Below are positions 29,002 through 36,319 of a DNA stretch of 36,319 nucleotides, in pieces; position 1 is the stretch's first letter; each line of letters opens with the position of its first letter. The stretch is from a virus. The notes under the pieces were generated by a model. The model did not search any database. It was not told the DNA's origin and worked only from the letters and a program-made list of their open reading frames with translations. Both the position numbers and the translations under genes were made by a program. Location: positions 1 through 36,319 of the IMG/VR virus record IMGVR_UViG_3300036768_000129; one strand, written 5' to 3'.

Positions 29002-30693
29002 GTGCCGGTCATTTCAGGATTCCTCGCAGGGTTCTCGGGCTATGGACATGACAACCCGTATCTGACAGACGACCTGTACGGATACGCCGACTCCTGGATC
29101 AATGATCTGGCGGTATGGCCATCTACGCCAAGCCCTGGCGCTCAGACGATCACCAACAACTTGCCGGTATCCACCACGCCATACGTGAAGTCCGGCGGCA
29201 TCGCCACCAGCTACTTCGACGACTACTACAACCGCATCCACATCCAGCCGCCACAAATTGACCTGGGCAACCTGTTGAGCGTGCAGACGCGCCAGGCAAC
29301 GGTCTGGAATGCGTACATGACGCAGCAGGGCCTTGGAGCCATCCTTGAGTATGGCACCGAAGGCATCACGGAGTCCGGCATCACCGCGCCGACGTTTTTC
29401 TCACCGCTGGAAGAGCGCACATTCAGCCTCAACGTGGACCCAGACGGCCCCGCGACGATAGATGCTATCTACACGTTCGTCTTTTCGTCTGAGTCGCCTG
29501 TTCTGCGCGTTTCTGGCAGCCGCGTGGTGGTATTCGGCTTCGCTCCGAACTGGTCTGAGCCGGTCCGCGAGAGGCTGGCATGGCTGACGGACGTGCTGCT
29601 CACTCAGTCCGGCATCGAGCAGCGCATCGGGCTGCGCGGGATTCCGCGGCGTGGCCTGTCGTACTCTCTGCTTACGCAGGACAGAAGCGCATCGGCCAAG
29701 CTCGAAACCATCCTGCTTGGCTGGCAATCCAGGCTGTACGCGCTACCCGTGTGGACGGAAATGCAGTCGCTTTCCGCGCCGCTGGCGGCAGGCAGCAGCA
29801 CAATCCCGTGCCAGACCACGGATTACGAGTTCGCGCCAAACGGCCTGGCGCTCTTGTGGCGCTCACACGACCAGAATGAGGCGGTCGAGATTGCAAGCGT
29901 CGGCGCATCGTCCATCACCCTCAAGTCGCCAACGGTTTCGGCATGGCCTGCTGGCACAAGGCTTTACCCTGTACGGACCGCGCGCCTGCCTCAGCGTCAG
30001 AGATTGACCCGCGAGACCAACCATCACCTGAGCGGCACGGTGGAGTTCGAGCTTACCGACAGCCCGGCCATCGCAGCGGTGGACACTGGCGACACCTACG
30101 CGGGCTATCGCGTCTATGCCAGCAGCCCCAACTGGGCGGAGCCCATCGAGGTCGAGGCCATGCGCCAGCTTGACGTGCTGGACTATGAGACCAGCGCTCC
30201 ATGGGTTGACGATCTATCCGGCCTTGCCGCTCTGCTGAAGAGCTGGCATTGGACGCTTGGCAGTCGCGCCGAGATCGTGGCGCTGAAAAAGTGGCTTGCG
30301 GCCCGCGAAGGGCGGCGCGTGCCGTTTTGGTCTCCAACGCAAGCGGAAGACCTAAAAATCCTGGCCCCAATCGGATCGTCAGCCGTCTCGATCACGGTCG
30401 AGAATATCGGCTATGCGCGCTATCTGGCAGGCCGTGCAGACCGCCGCCATATCATGATCGAGACGCAGGCCGGGCAACGCTTCTACCGCGCCATCACCGC
30501 ATCCAGCGAGGTCAATGTCGCTTCCGAGCAGATAACCATCGACAGCGCGCTTGGCGTGACGCTGCAAACGTCTGACATCAAGAGCGCGCGCTTCCTGCAC
30601 CTCACCCGGCTGGAGTCCGATGAGGTAGAAATCGCGTGGCATTCGCTGGCCGTGGCAGAATGCTCAACGATGCTTAGGAGCCTGCCGCAATGA
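29002..30693 (+). CDS. Large tail protein of the B3/D3112-type tail module
   Basis: The 563-residue protein starts at GTG 29002, immediately after the previous stop. It is mainly beta-rich, with segments LLGWQSRLYALPVWTEMQSL, SSITLKSPTVSAWPAGTRLYPVR and an end RFLHLTRLESDEVEIAWHS. I recall a protein of this size and pattern before the BR0599-type gene in several transposable siphophages. It probably builds the distal tail or baseplate. Confidence 0.75.
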   Translation: MPVISGFLAGFSGYGHDNPYLTDDLYGYADSWINDLAVWPSTPSPGAQTITNNLPVSTTPYVKSGGIATSYFDDYYNRIHIQPPQIDLGNLLSVQTRQATVWNAYMTQQGLGAILEYGTEGITESGITAPTFFSPLEERTFSLNVDPDGPATIDAIYTFVFSSESPVLRVSGSRVVVFGFAPNWSEPVRERLAWLTDVLLTQSGIEQRIGLRGIPRRGLSYSLLTQDRSASAKLETILLGWQSRLYALPVWTEMQSLSAPLAAGSSTIPCQTTDYEFAPNGLALLWRSHDQNEAVEIASVGASSITLKSPTVSAWPAGTRLYPVRTARLPQRQRLTRETNHHLSGTVEFELTDSPAIAAVDTGDTYAGYRVYASSPNWAEPIEVEAMRQLDVLDYETSAPWVDDLSGLAALLKSWHWTLGSRAEIVALKKWLAAREGRRVPFWSPTQAEDLKILAPIGSSAVSITVENIGYARYLAGRADRRHIMIETQAGQRFYRAITASSEVNVASEQITIDSALGVTLQTSDIKSARFLHLTRLESDEVEIAWHSLAVAECSTMLRSLPQ

Positions 30694-31487
30694 CCTACGC
30701 AGCCAGGGAAGCCAGCGACCACGACGCGCAACCTGTGGAGCTTTACCGCTTCACCGAGGGCACGCGCAAATGGCTTTACACCAGCGCCGATGCCGCCGTT
30801 GTGTACCAGTCGGAGACCTACGAACCGCGTCCGATCAAGCGCGGCGCATTTCGCCAGACCCAGGAACTCAACAAGGCCACCCTAGAGATCAACGCGCCGC
30901 GCGATCTTCCTCTGGTGGCCGATTCATTCGCCAGCCCCCTTGTTGGCGTCATCGCCTTGACGATCTACCGCCAGCATCGCGGCGACGGCGAAACGGTGGC
31001 TTGGTGGAGAGGCCGGGTTGCAGGCATCCGCGCATCCGGAAGCGAAATCACCATAACATGCGAGCCGCTTGCAACCGCATTGAAGCGGATCGGCCTGCGT
31101 CGTCCTGCACAGCGCCAGTGCCCGCACGCGCTCTATGACGCAGGATGCACCGTCTCACCGGCCCTCTTCTCAGCCACCGGAAATCTGCTTTCGATCAACA
31201 GCGCGACGTTGACGGCCAGCGCCTTTGCAACAAAGCCGGATGGCTGGTGGGTTGGCGGCAAGATCATCCTCAACGGCGTTCCGCGCTTTGTGATAGGCCA
31301 CACGGGCGATACAGTGACCATCAGCGCGGCAGTGCCCGGCCTTCCGCAGAATGCGGCGTTCACCGTGTACGCTGGATGCGACCACACTCCAGCGACGTGC
31401 AACAGCAAGTTCAGCAACATCCTCAACTTCGGCGGGGCGCCTTGGCTCCCCGTCAAGAACCCGTTCACCGGAGACAGCGCGGGATAA
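30690..31487 (+). CDS. BR0599/DUF2163-family tail assembly protein
   Basis: The 265-residue protein has the family pattern: VELYRFTEGTRKWLYTSADAAV, then YEPRPIKRGAFRQTQELNKATLEI, then a cysteine block CPHALYDAGCTVSP and CDHTPATC. The four conserved cysteines likely bind metal (in some tails an Fe-S cluster or zinc). It lies between the 563-residue protein and the tail tip protein as in related phages. Start overlaps previous stop (ATGA). Confidence 0.9.
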   Translation: MTYAAREASDHDAQPVELYRFTEGTRKWLYTSADAAVVYQSETYEPRPIKRGAFRQTQELNKATLEINAPRDLPLVADSFASPLVGVIALTIYRQHRGDGETVAWWRGRVAGIRASGSEITITCEPLATALKRIGLRRPAQRQCPHALYDAGCTVSPALFSATGNLLSINSATLTASAFATKPDGWWVGGKIILNGVPRFVIGHTGDTVTISAAVPGLPQNAAFTVYAGCDHTPATCNSKFSNILNFGGAPWLPVKNPFTGDSAG

Positions 31488-31490
31488 GCC

Positions 31491-31712
31491 ATGTGGACTC
31501 AGTTCATCGTCTGGGCAATCACCTCTGTCATCAGCTACCTGCTGCAACCCAAGCCGCCCAAGCCGCAGCCGGGGAAGATCGACATCCCGACCGTTGAGGA
31601 AGGCCGAAAAATCGGCGTCCTCTTCGGTGGGCGCTGGATCAAGTCGCCGCACATTTTCTGGTGGGGCGATGTGCGCACCACGCCGATCAAGAGCAAGGGC
31701 GGGAAGAAATGA
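31491..31712 (+). CDS. Small membrane-anchored tail assembly protein
   Basis: The 73-residue protein has an N-terminal hydrophobic segment (about 4-18: FIVWAITSVISYLLQ), then a Pro/Lys-rich stretch and a beta-rich end (GVLFGGRWIKSPHIFWWGDVRT). The same short protein is usual before the tail tip gene in this phage group. Its stop overlaps the next ATG. Confidence 0.8.
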   Translation: MWTQFIVWAITSVISYLLQPKPPKPQPGKIDIPTVEEGRKIGVLFGGRWIKSPHIFWWGDVRTTPIKSKGGKK

Positions 31713-31909
31713 GGGTGATGCGTCATCACCTGGACGAGATTGAGCCGCGCTACTGCGCGGGAGGCGCGCGTCGCTGGTTCGCCCGTATGGGGTGGGATTG
31801 GGCGGCCTTTCTGCGCGACGGCATCGAAATCGAAAAGGTCGAGGCCACGGGAGACGCAATGGCGCTCAAGCTGGCCGAGCACGTGAGGAATCGGCATGGG
31901 CAGCAGTAA
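31709..31909 (+). CDS. Small conserved tail-region protein
   Basis: The 66-residue protein is rich in Arg, His and Trp: MRVMRHHLDEIEPRYCAGGARRWFARMGWDWAAFLRDGIEIE. Overlaps at both ends (ATGA, and 14 bases into the next gene) support it. The RRWFARMGWDWAAFLRDGI pattern is frequent in this position in B3-like phages. Function unknown. Confidence 0.75.
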   Translation: MRVMRHHLDEIEPRYCAGGARRWFARMGWDWAAFLRDGIEIEKVEATGDAMALKLAEHVRNRHGQQ

Positions 31910-34058
31910 ATCCGCAACAGTCGGATATCGGTACTACGTCGGTATGCACCAGGTCTATGGCCTGAGCCCGACAACCGCGCCAATGACCGCGCTGAAGAAG
32001 ATCAAGGTGGGCGATAAAGAGGTGTGGAGCGGCAACGTGACGGCCAACACACAGCTCAACATCAACCAGCCCAACCTATTCGGCGGAGACAAGAAGGAAG
32101 GCGGCATCGTCGGGCTTGTCGATGTTGAGTTTGGCGGTGCAAGCCAAGGCGTGAACAGCTACCTGGCCAGCAAGCTCACCGGCTACCCTGTGCCAGCGTT
32201 TCGAGGTCTTGCCGCGCTTGTGCTTCGCAGCCCGCAGGTCTCAGCACTCAATCCATACATCAAGCCGTGGTCAGCGTATTGGGTGCGCACGCCGGGCGGG
32301 TTCTACCCGGCCAAGGCAAGCATCGGCGACGCAATGAACCCGGCGCACATCATCTATGAACTGCTCACCAGCAACGCCTTCGGCATTGGCATGGCCTCTG
32401 GTGACATCGACACAGCTTCCTTCATCGCCGCCGCCGATACGCTCTACAGCGAGGGCCTGATGCTGGCCTTCTTCTGGGAAGGCGAACAGGAGACGGAGGA
32501 GTTCATCCATTACGTGCTCCAGCACATAGACGGCAGCCTTCATTTCAGCCCGGCCACCGGTAAGCTTGTGCTCAAGCTCGCCCGTGGCGGATACAACATC
32601 GCCACTTTGCCGATCCTGGATTCGTCCAACGTTCTGCGCGTGGACAGGTTTTCGCAGCCGTTGCCTGGCGAACTGGTTTCCGAGGTGCAAGTCAAGTTCG
32701 AGGACCAGGCCACCGGAGAGCCCGGCAGCGTGACAGTCCAGGACATCGCCATCCTCGAAATGCAGGGCGGGTCGAGTGTGCCTGTTGTGCGCAACTATCG
32801 CGGCCTCATCAATGCGGACCAGGCATTGAAGGTGGCCCTGCGCGAACTGCGCCAGCTTGCCACGCCGCTTGCACGCGCTGAAATCCTCTGCAACCGCGAT
32901 GCGTGGAATCTGGCAGTAGGCGACGTGTTCAGGCTGCAATGGCCGCCGCTTGGGATTCTGGACATGGTTATGCGCGTGGCCGAAATCGACTATGGCACGT
33001 TGACCAATGGGCAAATCACGATCACGGCCATCCAGGATGTTTTTTCGGCGGCAAGCACAGTTATCGGCGCGCCCACGCCCACCGGGTGGACGCATCCCGT
33101 ATCCTCTCCCGCAGCCTGCCCGGTGCGTCTGGTCATGGAAGCGCCATATTGGGTTGTGGCCCGCGAAGTGCTTGGCGACATGCCTTCGCTGATTGCGGAC
33201 GTGGATGCAAGCTCCGGGCTTGTGCTGGCCTCCGGCAGCCGCCCGACTGCGGACGCATACGACTACCGGCTCTTGTCTCGCACCGGATCGGCCAGCTACA
33301 CCGACCGCGCGGGCGGGTCCTTCATGCCGGTGGCCACGCTGGCCGCCGCAGTCGGCCGCACTGAGACAGTCTTCTCGATCAGTGGCGGCGTCGATCTGGA
33401 TTTTGTCGAGGCAGGATCGTGGGCGCACGTGGATGGCGAACTGGTCAAGGTTGTGAGCGTCACCGCCAGCACTCTGACGGTGGCAAGGGGCGTGCTCGAT
33501 ACCGTGCCAGCCCCACACGCGGCGGGTGTGGCGATCCACTTCACCGACGATGCCAAGGCCATCGACACCACCGAGTGGAGCGATGGACAGACCGTCAATG
33601 TCAAGCTCCTTACCAGGACCGGCTTGGGCACGCTCCTGGAGGCGTCCGCGCCAGCCGACAGCGTGGTTATGGCCAAGCGATTCATCCGCCCATACCCGCC
33701 CGGCAAAGTGCGCATCAATGGTGCAAGCTACCCGGCAAGCGCGTCCGGCGATTTGGCCATTACCTGGGCGCATCGGGACCGCACACAGCAAACCGCCTAC
33801 CTGGTCGAGCAAAACGAGGGAGACATCGGCCCGGAGCCAGGCACCACGTACACATTGCGCATCTACAACGCACAGACGGGCGGCAGCCTCATCCGCACTT
33901 TTAGCGGCATCGCTGGAACAGGCCAAGCATACACAGAGGCTCTTGCCACGTCCGACAACGGCGGCACCAAGCCCGCGAACGTCCGCATCGAAATCGAGTC
34001 CGCGCGTGATGGGCATACAAGCTGGCAGCGGCAGGTTGTGCCGTTTGCATGGCTATAA
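31896..34058 (+). CDS. Tail tip / central hub protein (TipJ-like)
   Basis: The 720-residue protein starts MGSSKSATVGYRYYVGMHQVYGLSP and carries EFGGASQGVNSYLASKLTGYPVPAFRGLAALVL, the pattern of phage tail attachment proteins. The middle has YIKPWSAYWVRTP and NPAHIIYELLTSNAFGIGM. The C-terminal third is beta-rich (fibronectin-like near 605-715). It probably closes the tail tube and contacts the host. This is the last tail gene. Confidence 0.88.
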   Translation: MGSSKSATVGYRYYVGMHQVYGLSPTTAPMTALKKIKVGDKEVWSGNVTANTQLNINQPNLFGGDKKEGGIVGLVDVEFGGASQGVNSYLASKLTGYPVPAFRGLAALVLRSPQVSALNPYIKPWSAYWVRTPGGFYPAKASIGDAMNPAHIIYELLTSNAFGIGMASGDIDTASFIAAADTLYSEGLMLAFFWEGEQETEEFIHYVLQHIDGSLHFSPATGKLVLKLARGGYNIATLPILDSSNVLRVDRFSQPLPGELVSEVQVKFEDQATGEPGSVTVQDIAILEMQGGSSVPVVRNYRGLINADQALKVALRELRQLATPLARAEILCNRDAWNLAVGDVFRLQWPPLGILDMVMRVAEIDYGTLTNGQITITAIQDVFSAASTVIGAPTPTGWTHPVSSPAACPVRLVMEAPYWVVAREVLGDMPSLIADVDASSGLVLASGSRPTADAYDYRLLSRTGSASYTDRAGGSFMPVATLAAAVGRTETVFSISGGVDLDFVEAGSWAHVDGELVKVVSVTASTLTVARGVLDTVPAPHAAGVAIHFTDDAKAIDTTEWSDGQTVNVKLLTRTGLGTLLEASAPADSVVMAKRFIRPYPPGKVRINGASYPASASGDLAITWAHRDRTQQTAYLVEQNEGDIGPEPGTTYTLRIYNAQTGGSLIRTFSGIAGTGQAYTEALATSDNGGTKPANVRIEIESARDGHTSWQRQVVPFAWL

Positions 34059-34090
34059 TCACCCCAGAACGAGTCTGAGACGAGGGAAAT

Positions 34091-34456
34091 ATGACCAGGC
34101 AGTCCGATGAGAAAGAGCGCGACAGCGCCATCCAAATCGAGCGCATCACGCAGCACATCGAGCACATCCGCGAGGATCAGGCGGAGGTGAAAGAGGACAT
34201 GCGCGGATTGCGCGATGCGATCCAACGCATGTCCGAGGCAATCACCCGGCTTGCCCTGGTTGAGGAGCGACAGGCCGCCGCGTCCCAGGCCATTGAGCGC
34301 GTCATGGAGGCTGTCCAGAAGATCGACGAGCGAGTGAGGACGCTGGAGGTGGCCGAGCCGATGCAGGCCAAGGCCAGCGAATGGGTTCAGTCCGCCGTGT
34401 GGGCGGCGGCAAGCGCGGCGGCGATGTTCGCGGCGCACAAGTTGGGGTTGTTCTGA
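34091..34456 (+). CDS. Coiled-coil protein with C-terminal membrane segment (holin-region)
   Basis: The 121-residue protein is a long helix with heptad repeats (about 10-95, charged, with LALVEERQAAASQAIERV) followed by one hydrophobic segment (about 97-118: WVQSAVWAAASAAAMFAAHKLG). The same layout is common before lysozyme genes in Mu/B3-type phages. It may serve as a holin or holin partner, but a single segment and coiled coil leave the role uncertain. GAGGG precedes the ATG. Confidence 0.65.
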   Translation: MTRQSDEKERDSAIQIERITQHIEHIREDQAEVKEDMRGLRDAIQRMSEAITRLALVEERQAAASQAIERVMEAVQKIDERVRTLEVAEPMQAKASEWVQSAVWAAASAAAMFAAHKLGLF

Positions 34457-34962
34457 TGGACCAGCCCAAACCATCGCCTAGCCGGAAGCTCATAGCTGGC
34501 GCTGGCGCATCGGCAATAGCAGTGGCCCTGATTGCCGGGTTTGAGGGCTACTCCGGCAAGGCCTACGACGATGGCGTCGGAGTGCAGACCGTAGGCTTCG
34601 GCAGCACCCGCCACCAGGATGGGCAGCCAGTTCGCAAGGGCGATACCGTAACCCCTCAGCGGGCCGTGGTCATGCTGGCCACCGAGGCGGACCAGATCGC
34701 CCAGGAACTCGCCTCCTGCATCGGAGACGTGCCGCTCTACCGACACGAGTGGGACGCCTACGTCTCGTGGGCCTACAACGTGGGATCGGCGGCGGCTTGC
34801 CGCTCCACGCTGGTGAAGAAGCTCAAGGCCAACCCGCCGGACTACACGTGGGCCTGCCGCGAACTGCTCAAGTGGACGAAGGCGGGTGGGCGGGAACTGC
34901 CTGGGCTGGTCAAGCGTAGGCAGGCGGAATACAGCCTCTGCATGGGAGGGAAAGCGACATGA
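34456..34962 (+). CDS. SAR endolysin (GH24 lysozyme)
   Basis: The 168-residue protein has the T4-lysozyme catalytic triad with the usual spacing, E30, D39 and T45 (GFEGYSGKAYDDGVGVQTVGFGS). It also has the later W-AYNVGSAAACRSTLVKK region. The N-terminal 11-28 stretch, weakly hydrophobic and rich in Gly/Ala, looks like a signal-arrest-release anchor that lets the enzyme reach the periplasm without a holin channel. It cuts peptidoglycan glycan strands. Start overlaps previous stop. Confidence 0.93.
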   Translation: MDQPKPSPSRKLIAGAGASAIAVALIAGFEGYSGKAYDDGVGVQTVGFGSTRHQDGQPVRKGDTVTPQRAVVMLATEADQIAQELASCIGDVPLYRHEWDAYVSWAYNVGSAAACRSTLVKKLKANPPDYTWACRELLKWTKAGGRELPGLVKRRQAEYSLCMGGKAT

Positions 34963-35492
34963 TGCCTTTGCCGTCCTTCTGGCCTTGGATTCTGGTGGCC
35001 GTGGTATCCGCAGCCACTGGCGCGACGATAGGCTACGCCTGGGAGCACCGCGCCCGCGTGGCCGAGGTGGCGCAAATCCGCGCCGACATTGCCAAGCGCG
35101 AAGCCGCCGCAGCCGATGAATCCAGACGCCGCATGGAGGCCGCCAGCCGCGCCGCCGATGCAGTCATCGCACAGCGCGAAGCCCGCATTACCGAACTCGA
35201 TGCCACGACCAGGAGACTCCGCCATGACCTTCAAGCCGCTACCACTGGCCGCCCTTGCCTGTCTGCTGGCGCTCGCGGCCTGCTCCAGCAATCCCCCGCT
35301 TTCAGCCTCAGACTGTCCACGGCCACCGGCAGCCCTGCTTCAGCCACTGCCGCCCATGCCACCGATACCGGCGACAGCACGGATGCAGACGTTGCCGGAT
35401 GGATCATCGACGCCGCAAGCCTCTACGAGCAATGCCGGGCCCGCATTGACGCAATCCGGCAGTGGGATGAGGTGACGAACGGCGGGCGGTAG
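34959..35492 (+). CDS. Inner-membrane spanin (Rz-like)
   Basis: The 177-residue protein has one N-terminal membrane segment (about 7-26: FWPWILVAVVSAATGATIGY). A long charged coiled-coil (30-95) and a helical end follow. It overlaps the lysozyme stop (ATGATG) and has GGAGGGAAA upstream. It should span the periplasm with the outer-membrane Rz1 lipoprotein encoded inside it, and fuse the membranes in the last step of lysis. Confidence 0.85.
   Translation: MMPLPSFWPWILVAVVSAATGATIGYAWEHRARVAEVAQIRADIAKREAAAADESRRRMEAASRAADAVIAQREARITELDATTRRLRHDLQAATTGRPCLSAGARGLLQQSPAFSLRLSTATGSPASATAAHATDTGDSTDADVAGWIIDAASLYEQCRARIDAIRQWDEVTNGGR
35224..35475 (+). CDS. Outer-membrane spanin lipoprotein (Rz1-like), embedded in Rz
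   Basis: In another frame within the Rz gene, ATG 35224 (AGGAG eight bases upstream) opens an 83-residue protein. It has a lipoprotein signal (MTFKPLPLAALACLLALAAC), whose lipobox LAAC gives a lipid-modified cysteine at residue 20, and a proline-rich mature part (LLQPLPPMPPIP). The embedded layout is the classic Rz/Rz1 one. Confidence 0.88.
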   Translation: MTFKPLPLAALACLLALAACSSNPPLSASDCPRPPAALLQPLPPMPPIPATARMQTLPDGSSTPQASTSNAGPALTQSGSGMR

Positions 35493-35536
35493 GTGTGGGT
35501 GGCTAGTGGATGATCGCATATGCGCTCCTGACGCGC
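35493..35536. other. Convergent junction of the two transcription units
   Basis: The rightward lysis genes and the leftward operon meet here with 44 bases between the stops. A short palindrome (GCATATGC) lies at 35517-35524, but no stem with a T-run is visible, so no intrinsic terminator can be called. Confidence 0.4.
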
Positions 35537-35800
35537 TCAGAGGTCATAGCGCACCACAATCGCATCATCTGGCAGGTCGATCTCGGCAAATTCAAACGCC
35601 CTGGCTACCCTGCTGCGCTCCTTATCAGTGGAGCACTCGATCCTCCAGCCGTCGCGGGTGAGTGATGCAAAAGCCTCCATGTCAAAACGTCCGCAGAAAT
35701 CGTATCCAACAAGAACGCCAACTCCGTAGCTGTTGAACGGTGGCAGTCCATCCCATCGCAGCCGATAGCGGCGTCCGTCTGGCGACACCATGACGATCAT
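35537..35800 (-). CDS. Hypothetical protein, paralogue of 5361-5627
   Basis: The 87-residue protein shares SPDGR, LRW, SYGVGV, an EAFASLTRDGWRIECSTDKE core and a final IVVR with the product of 5361-5627. It starts at ATG 35800, overlapping the stop of a 27-residue ORF. It is the last gene of the leftward unit on the circular map. Function unknown. Confidence 0.75.
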   Translation of the reverse strand: MIVMVSPDGRRYRLRWDGLPPFNSYGVGVLVGYDFCGRFDMEAFASLTRDGWRIECSTDKERSRVARAFEFAEIDLPDDAIVVRYDL

Positions 35801-35880
35801 ACCTTAGCCCCTCCTGAGTTAGCGTCTACTGCACTACGCCACCAACGCTGTGGCGTCTCATCCTCTTCATACCGGCTCAT
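35797..35880 (-). CDS. Short ORF with the MSRYEED start (27 aa)
   Basis: This frame opens with the same ribosome-binding site and MSRYEED codons as the gene at 457-705 but continues ETPQRWWRSAVDANSGGAKV and stops at 35797, overlapping the next ATG (ATGA). It may be a true small gene or the remnant left when sequences after codon 7 were exchanged. Confidence 0.5.
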   Translation of the reverse strand: MSRYEEDETPQRWWRSAVDANSGGAKV

Positions 35881-36127
35881 AGGTGGCCTCGAAAATGTCC
35901 GGTTTGCACGGGTAAAACTCACCCTTCACGCCGCGGATGATCCAGTCTCCTGGGCTCACCTCGTAAGAGCGTTCCAGTGTGCCGATGCGCCATGCCAGTA
36001 CCCTGCCCTCGAAGATCGTTGCAGATACCGTTGTCACCCCAAACTCGGCTTCCAGTCGATTTCTGCATTCAAGCGTCCCGTCGAACTGACGGGCTTCAAT
36101 CATCGGTTTTTTAACGAAAATCGGCAT
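35867..36127 (-). CDS. Small conserved phage protein ending in PGDWIIRG...FEATYEPV, copy B
   Basis: The 86-residue protein (MPIFVKKPMIEARQFDGTLECRN...) is a paralogue of 692-955. Both share MPIF, IEARQFDGTLECR, VSPGDWIIRG and a CKPDIFEATYEPV tail, with about a third of the middle changed. I chose ATG 36127 because GAGGGTGAT precedes it, as in copy A; an upstream in-frame GTG at 36181 would add 18 residues. Function unknown. Confidence 0.8.
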   Translation of the reverse strand: MPIFVKKPMIEARQFDGTLECRNRLEAEFGVTTVSATIFEGRVLAWRIGTLERSYEVSPGDWIIRGVKGEFYPCKPDIFEATYEPV

Positions 36128-36168
36128 ATCACCCTCATCTAGTCGAAAGGATTGTCTCAGCCTTGCAT

Positions 36169-36319
36169 TCATTTCCTGCACCCAACATGCCGCCCGTCAC
36201 CATCAAGCCGTGGGGTAATTCCGCCGCCCGGGACGGTGAGATACTGGCAGCCTGTGAGCGCATCCGTCATGACCTTCATACCGCTACGACCGCCGCCCCA
36301 CGAGCCGCCGTCTGAATCG
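36169..36319 (-). CDS. DUF6440-like membrane protein, copy B, C-terminal part (cut by window edge)
   Basis: Reading leftward from the window end, this is the C-terminal domain (TGCQYLTVPGGGITPRLDGD then GRHVGCRK, stop at 36169) of the gene whose start lies at 132. Compared with copy A it ends seven residues earlier (GCRK rather than GCRKLIQGQG plus one shared change), and the rest is nearly identical. Joined across the 28-bp end overlap, the product has 84 residues. Confidence 0.7.
   Translation of the reverse strand, partial: DSDGGSWGGGRSGMKVMTDALTGCQYLTVPGGGITPRLDGDGRHVGCRK
36221..36319. repeat. Direct repeat at right end (matches 1055-1153; last 28 bases match 1-28)
   Basis: Ninety-nine bases equal 1055-1153, and 36292-36319 equals 1-28. 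Together with 1-127 this makes a 198-bp block present twice on the circle, in which the window was opened. Confidence 0.95.

Noticed and set aside
32271-34016. Long open frame on the minus strand opposite the tail tip gene (also opposite the portal and the major head protein)
   Set aside because: High GC at third codon positions leaves the antisense frame open. These frames lack family motifs and ribosome-binding sites, while the plus-strand genes are well supported.
34054-34059. TATAAT as a promoter for the lysis genes
   Set aside because: It is formed by the end of the tail tip gene (CTA TAA) and has no -35 at a usable distance.

Overview
The window looks like a near-complete genome of a tailed double-stranded DNA phage with a long flexible (siphovirus-type) tail, infecting a GC-rich proteobacterium. 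The host genus cannot be named from this sequence. Genes are tightly packed, with many ATGA or GTGA start/stop overlaps. There are no tRNA or rRNA genes, no integrase, no transposase and no recognisable CI-type repressor. The first 28 bases equal the last 28, and a membrane-protein gene cut at the left edge continues in frame at the right edge. The simplest reading is a circular map of about 36.29 kb opened inside a duplicated sequence.

Layout on the circle: two opposed transcription units diverge from a short AT-rich control region at about 8.2-8.34 kb and converge at about 35.5 kb. The leftward unit runs from 8194 down to 122, then across the junction to 35537. In order it encodes a MoxR/CobS-like AAA+ ATPase and a CobT-like VWA protein, a double zinc-ribbon protein, several small unknowns, a YqaJ exonuclease, a small unknown, a RecT annealing protein, SSB, a half-size beta-clamp-like protein, and a variable tail of small genes. 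That tail contains an HNH endonuclease and a duplicated two-gene cassette. Together these genes form a recombination and DNA-maintenance module.

The rightward unit (8337-35492) begins with a zinc-motif protein, a YdaS/Cro-like regulator, and a lambda-O-like replication initiator whose gene carries eight palindromic 15-bp iterons, a probable origin. A possible helicase-loader-position protein and a RuvC-like resolvase follow. Next come the terminase subunits and a Mu-like head module (gp29-type portal, gpF, gpG, protease I with nested scaffold Z, major head protein T, gp36, gp37). Then comes a siphovirus tail module resembling the one in transposable siphophages such as B3 and D3112: tube, frameshifted assembly chaperones, tape measure, distal-tail and tip proteins. 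Lysis genes end the unit: a coiled-coil membrane protein, a SAR lysozyme, Rz and embedded Rz1.

The most unusual points are these. A 3.7-kb accessory virion module (16067-19733) is inserted between gpG and the protease, with nearly identical promoter-like sequences at both borders. The phage encodes an AAA+/VWA pair. It has a clamp-like protein but no polymerase. A small gene is interrupted by a single in-frame TAA. The duplicated cassette is identical over 198 bp across the circular junction. The genome is chimeric: Mu-type head, B3-type tail, and a RecT/O-type replicon in place of transposition.
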